A stretch of DNA of 64,000 nucleotides from Eleusine coracana subsp. coracana. Lineage: Eukaryota; Streptophyta; Magnoliopsida; Poales; Poaceae. A model generated the notes under the pieces. That model made no database searches, was not told the DNA's origin, and was given only the letters and a program-made list of their open reading frames with translations. A program made the position numbers and the translations under genes. Shown piece after piece: positions 60,658 through 64,000 of the stretch (positions within the stretch are counted from its first letter, which is position 1; each line of letters opens with the position of its first letter). Where the stretch lies: assembly GCA_032690845.1 (NCBI GenBank), contig CM064417.1, positions 31,812,432 to 31,876,431 on the forward strand, written 5' to 3'.

Positions 60658-63600
60658 TGTCACAGTTGGTTTTAAGGCCAAAACCGAACGCAAGACTATA
60701 TGTGTGCCAGGATCGAGTTTCACACACATAGAGACAAAAGTGAATAAACAGTAAAACCAATGTCAATACCTCGAATCATTATTACATAGTATGGATTACA
60801 TCAAGACATAAAAGAAAATAGCAGAAGACTCCATAACGCCACATGCAGTCAACCGGGGGTCACAATCCTAGTTGTAGTAGTCCTCGTCGATGTAGTCCAT
60901 CTGGCCATCGTCCTCTAAGAAGCAGTAATATAGCAGCAAAAACACAGAAAAACTATAATGCGTGAGTACATAAAGCACTCAACAAGTGGGGAAAAGTAAT
61001 GACATGTAGGCTACAACAAGAATAGGCTTGATATGGGTTTACTGCACTACACATCCTTAGCCTATGACTCTAATTATACAAGCATCCTATTTACTAGGTG
61101 ATAAGTAGCCCAACAGGTTAACCACCTATCCAACACTATCGGTTGCCCAACGATAGCAAAACTATGAGTTACTCACCCATACCAGAACACTACAGGTTAC
61201 CCACCTGCAGTACCACCAAAATCTGGTTACCTACCAGATCCACCCAATCATCATCTAATCGTGTGAGGATCCAGGCCGCTCTTGACCATGAGCACAACTG
61301 TTATAACAGTTTTACACTCCGCAGAGGATGCACAACTTTACCCACAGGTTGGTGATTACATCACCCGTCGGTGACTAAAGTCTCCCTGTTGCCAACACAC
61401 TACCGTAGGTGTGAGGCCAAGATATCACCACATGGTCTTTCAAAGAGCTCTCCAGCTTGCAAAACGCCCCCGCTAAGGTTTCACCGCAGCAGGATTAACC
61501 ATCCCTACAGAAGCCCCCTCTGGCGCCGTGGCTAGAAACATACCCTTTATCACTTGAGACCGAAAGTAACCCTCTCGTCCTCCTTCTCGAACGCTTGCAA
61601 AGCTAGGAAGACATCTACTACCAGATCACGCCTGCCCAAATCTGCCCTGTGCTTTGTGCTGTTTTCCTAGGTGGCCGCTCCACGAGTTGGTATTTATGAC
61701 CACAAGCAGGTACACATGCATACCCGCACCATCATCAACATCCTCCTGCTTGAGTCATCTAAGTTCCCCAAATGATAATTAGGTTCAAGTGAATATTAGT
61801 CAAGTTTATTATTGTTCATTTTATACCCCTCAAAGTATTGCACTAGCCTGACGTACCCAAACTCAACCACCAAGTCCCAAACCAGGCGACAAGGGCAGGA
61901 TAAATCAATTTCTAGGAAACCCTAACATAGGATTCAAATTTACACAGCTTGCATAAAAATAACCTAATATTCTTAATAGGTCCAATATGGTCAAGGACAC
62001 TTGCCTGATTCTCCCGCTGGCTGCTGCTCAAACTTAAGATCTTGGAAATTCTGGAGCTGCTCCTCTTCTAATATCGATAAGTACCAGAAAAATAAAACAT
62101 AAACAAATAAGGAACAGTACACCAAACATTTCCTAATGACTATAAAAATAGTACCAAAAGATAGTACGCGTTCCTATAATTCCGTGAGCGCAAAAATCAC
62201 CTAACTCAGAGTTACGATTAAAAAGTTATTCTAGTTTGAAGTTCTAGGGGCTTAAAAGTAAAAATAGGAATTTTAGGGTCTTAAATATAATTTTATAAAA
62301 TTACAAGTTCTAAAGTATAAAATATTAGGACTAAAAAGTATAAGATTGTTTCTGTAAAATTTTAGGACCTAAATATAATTTTAATTAAGTGTAGGGGCCT
62401 AAATGTAAAAAGACAGGGCTAGAAATATAATTAAATATCAACTCTGGGTTGTTTCTTTAAAATTCTAGGGCTAAAATATTATTCATAAAAATATTAGAGG
62501 CTAAAATATAATTTAATAAGGGTTCTGTAGAAAATTAGGTTTAAAAACTAATTACAACAAAGCTAAGGGGCTAAACATAAATCTGCCATTTTCCTGGATT
62601 TACTGGATTTTAATTACTAAAAAATATGGACGGGGTCCAAGGGGATCGTGGACCAGGCGTTGACCTGGGTCCATGGTTCACCATGGACCGGGCGCATACC
62701 CCTCCGGGGGTGTTTTAATCGCTGCCGTGGTTAAAATGGATGGCTGTGAGAGCTCCGGCAGAGATGGGCGGCGACCGGCGGCTACAGGCGGCGGTGGAGC
62801 CATCGGCGACTCGTCGGAGTTGGCCGGGAAGGCGCTCCGGTGGTCCTTTCCTTGCCGCGAGGGGTCGGGGAGAGAGAGGGGGCCGCGGGGAGTCTTACTA
62901 GGAGGTCTCGTGGGGTCAGGGATGGATGGAGGCGGGTCGGCGACGGAGGCCGGCGGCAACGACAATCGGAGGTGGTCAGGGATGGGGCTCCCGGGGTCAC
63001 GGCTCGATGCAGAGGGCCGAGGTGCGCTCCTCGCACTCCTGCGCACGGGTCAAAGGGGTTAGGGGGTTGTGGGATGTCCGGGAAGGAAGAAAGGCGTGCG
63101 GCGGCGCTGCTCACCGGTGGTGGGGAAGAAAATAGCCGAGGCGGCGCTTCTGCAGGGGAATGACGGTAGCGTTGCGCGAAGAGGAAAGCAGAGGGAAGGG
63201 CGACGCTGGGGGTCGGTTCTATAGGAGTAGGGAGAGAGGGGAATCAGAGTGGGCGAGCTCGTCGGCCTTCAATGGTCCGCGATGGTGCCATTAATGACCA
63301 CTACAGTGCGAGAATGCGCAATTAAGCCCGGGAGTGGTGGAAGGGGAAGCGGATGGGTGTTGGGTGCGCTCGGGGTCGGTTTCGGGGAGCCGGGAAGTGA
63401 GCAGGCGGCGGCGGTAGTTTCGTCGGCCGTTAGTGGGGAGAGAGAGAGAGAGCCCGAAGGTGGGGGATGACACGTGGGCCCGAGCGGTCAGTGGCTGAGG
63501 GCGGGAGCTGGGCGGCGCTGCGTGCGGGCGGCTGGGAGCTGACTGGGCTGCGGGGGCGAGCTGGGCTGAGCATGCGCGGGAGGGCTGGCGAGCGGGCTGC

Positions 63601-64000
63601 GATGTGCATTGGGCCAAAGTGGCTGGCAGGCCAAAAGAGAAAAGGAAAGGGAGGGAGGGGAAAGTGGGCCGAAGTGGGGGGGGGGGGGGGGGGGTTCTAG
63701 CCCAATGCCGAAAGAAGAGAGGGAGATGGGGAAGAGAAAGTGGGTTTGGGGAGGGAAGTGGCCCATGAGCCAGGTGAGTTTCTTTTCTCCTTTTTCTTTT
63801 CTATTTCCTTTTCAAAAATTGTTTTTAACTTCTAGCTAATTCTAAATTGATTTCTAGTTGGAATTTTTAAATATAATTTCACACAATAAAACCCTATTGC
63901 AGACTAGTCCAGCATGAATGCACAATACACAAAATAATTTAATTAAATATTTAAATTAAATAACATTTGATGCTAAAGAAAAATATTAACACCCTAATTA
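60658..64000 (-). repeat. Gypsy 5' LTR, cut by the window end
   Basis: Plus strand starts TGTCACAGTTGG and follows 48266-51600 to the end of the window (AACACCCTAATTA). By comparison with the other LTR about 45-50 bases are missing. A region near 62210-62340 has one extra segment relative to its partner. Confidence 0.92.
63676..63694 (+). repeat. Run of 19 G
   Basis: A G homopolymer inside the GC-rich part of the LTR. The matching place in the other LTR (about 51282-51287) has only six G. Confidence 0.95.

Larger units (their letters stand above)
48266..64000 (-). mobile_element. Ty3/gypsy LTR retrotransposon with 3.4 kb LTRs, runs off window, split by a nested element
   Basis: It reads on the minus strand: 5' LTR from beyond 64000 to 60658, a primer site, gag (60250-59285), protease, RT, RNase H, integrase (interrupted) and a chromodomain-like tail (51894-51637), then a purine tract and the 3' LTR (51649-48266). 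LTRs start TGTAACACCC and end TGTGACA. The domain order and the chromodomain-like end place it in the chromovirus branch, probably Tekay-like from LTR size; this last point is an inference. The left flanking bases 48261-48265 (cgtac) are one half of the expected target duplication. All coding parts carry stops, so the copy is inactive. Confidence 0.92.

Overview
The window is plant nuclear DNA, most likely from a grass. It has introns with GT-AG borders, a chimerism of GC-rich and AT-rich blocks, 'CACTA' transposon ends of the grass type, a Helitron-type 3' end, L1-type LINEs, Ty1/copia and chromovirus-like Ty3/gypsy elements, and 3.4 kb LTRs with TGTAACACCC-type termini. The species is not identifiable from the sequence alone. 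About three quarters of the 64 kb is transposable-element sequence, much of it nested and decayed. I found no bacterial-type operon, CRISPR array, rRNA or convincing tRNA gene. I also found no clearly new functional system; the most unusual items are the unrecognised membrane-protein gene and the shuffled helicase exons next to it.

Layout, left to right. 1-2588: decayed hAT element with a TTF-type zinc-finger/DUF4371 transposase on the minus strand, one end visible. 3451-12398: a small CACTA-like element split by an 8.1 kb L1-type LINE on the minus strand; the LINE has a perfect 17-bp target-site duplication and an internal 426-bp tandem duplication. About 14040-21130: a second, unrelated L1-type LINE on the plus strand, with CCHC knuckles, endonuclease, RT and zf-RVT, all interrupted by stops. 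21213-22108: CACTA subterminal repeats. 22119-23125: a probable non-autonomous Helitron. 24862-26246: a two-exon pepsin-like aspartic protease gene broken by frameshifts. 27933-33875: a complete but decayed Ty1/copia element with both LTRs, a TSD (AAAAC), and gag, protease and RNase H remnants.

36882-41873 (minus) holds the best candidate for a host gene. It is a multi-exon gene whose splice sites and reading phases agree from start to stop, and it encodes about 560 residues with several membrane segments and an acidic, hydrophilic C-terminal tail. I do not recognise the family. It has one in-frame TGA (or an implausibly short 39-nt intron). Directly upstream on the same strand (42190-44315) lies a shattered DEAD-box RNA helicase gene in which the exon bearing motifs II and III is present twice. 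A copy of the host gene's first exon region also sits in one of its own introns, so this locus has gone through repeated local duplication.

47669-48000 is a fragment of another CACTA element. From 48266 to beyond the window end is a Ty3/gypsy element on the minus strand with 3.4 kb LTRs and gag, protease, RT, RNase H, integrase and a chromodomain-like tail, all carrying stops. A second, 4.27 kb LTR element (52586-56850, TSD ATCCC) is inserted inside its integrase; that element keeps only gag/protease-type coding and lacks RT and integrase, so it is non-autonomous.

Relative timing that can be read directly: the LINE at 4147 is younger than the CACTA element it splits, and the 4.27 kb LTR element is younger than the gypsy element it splits. 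None of the transposon proteins can be made intact from these copies.
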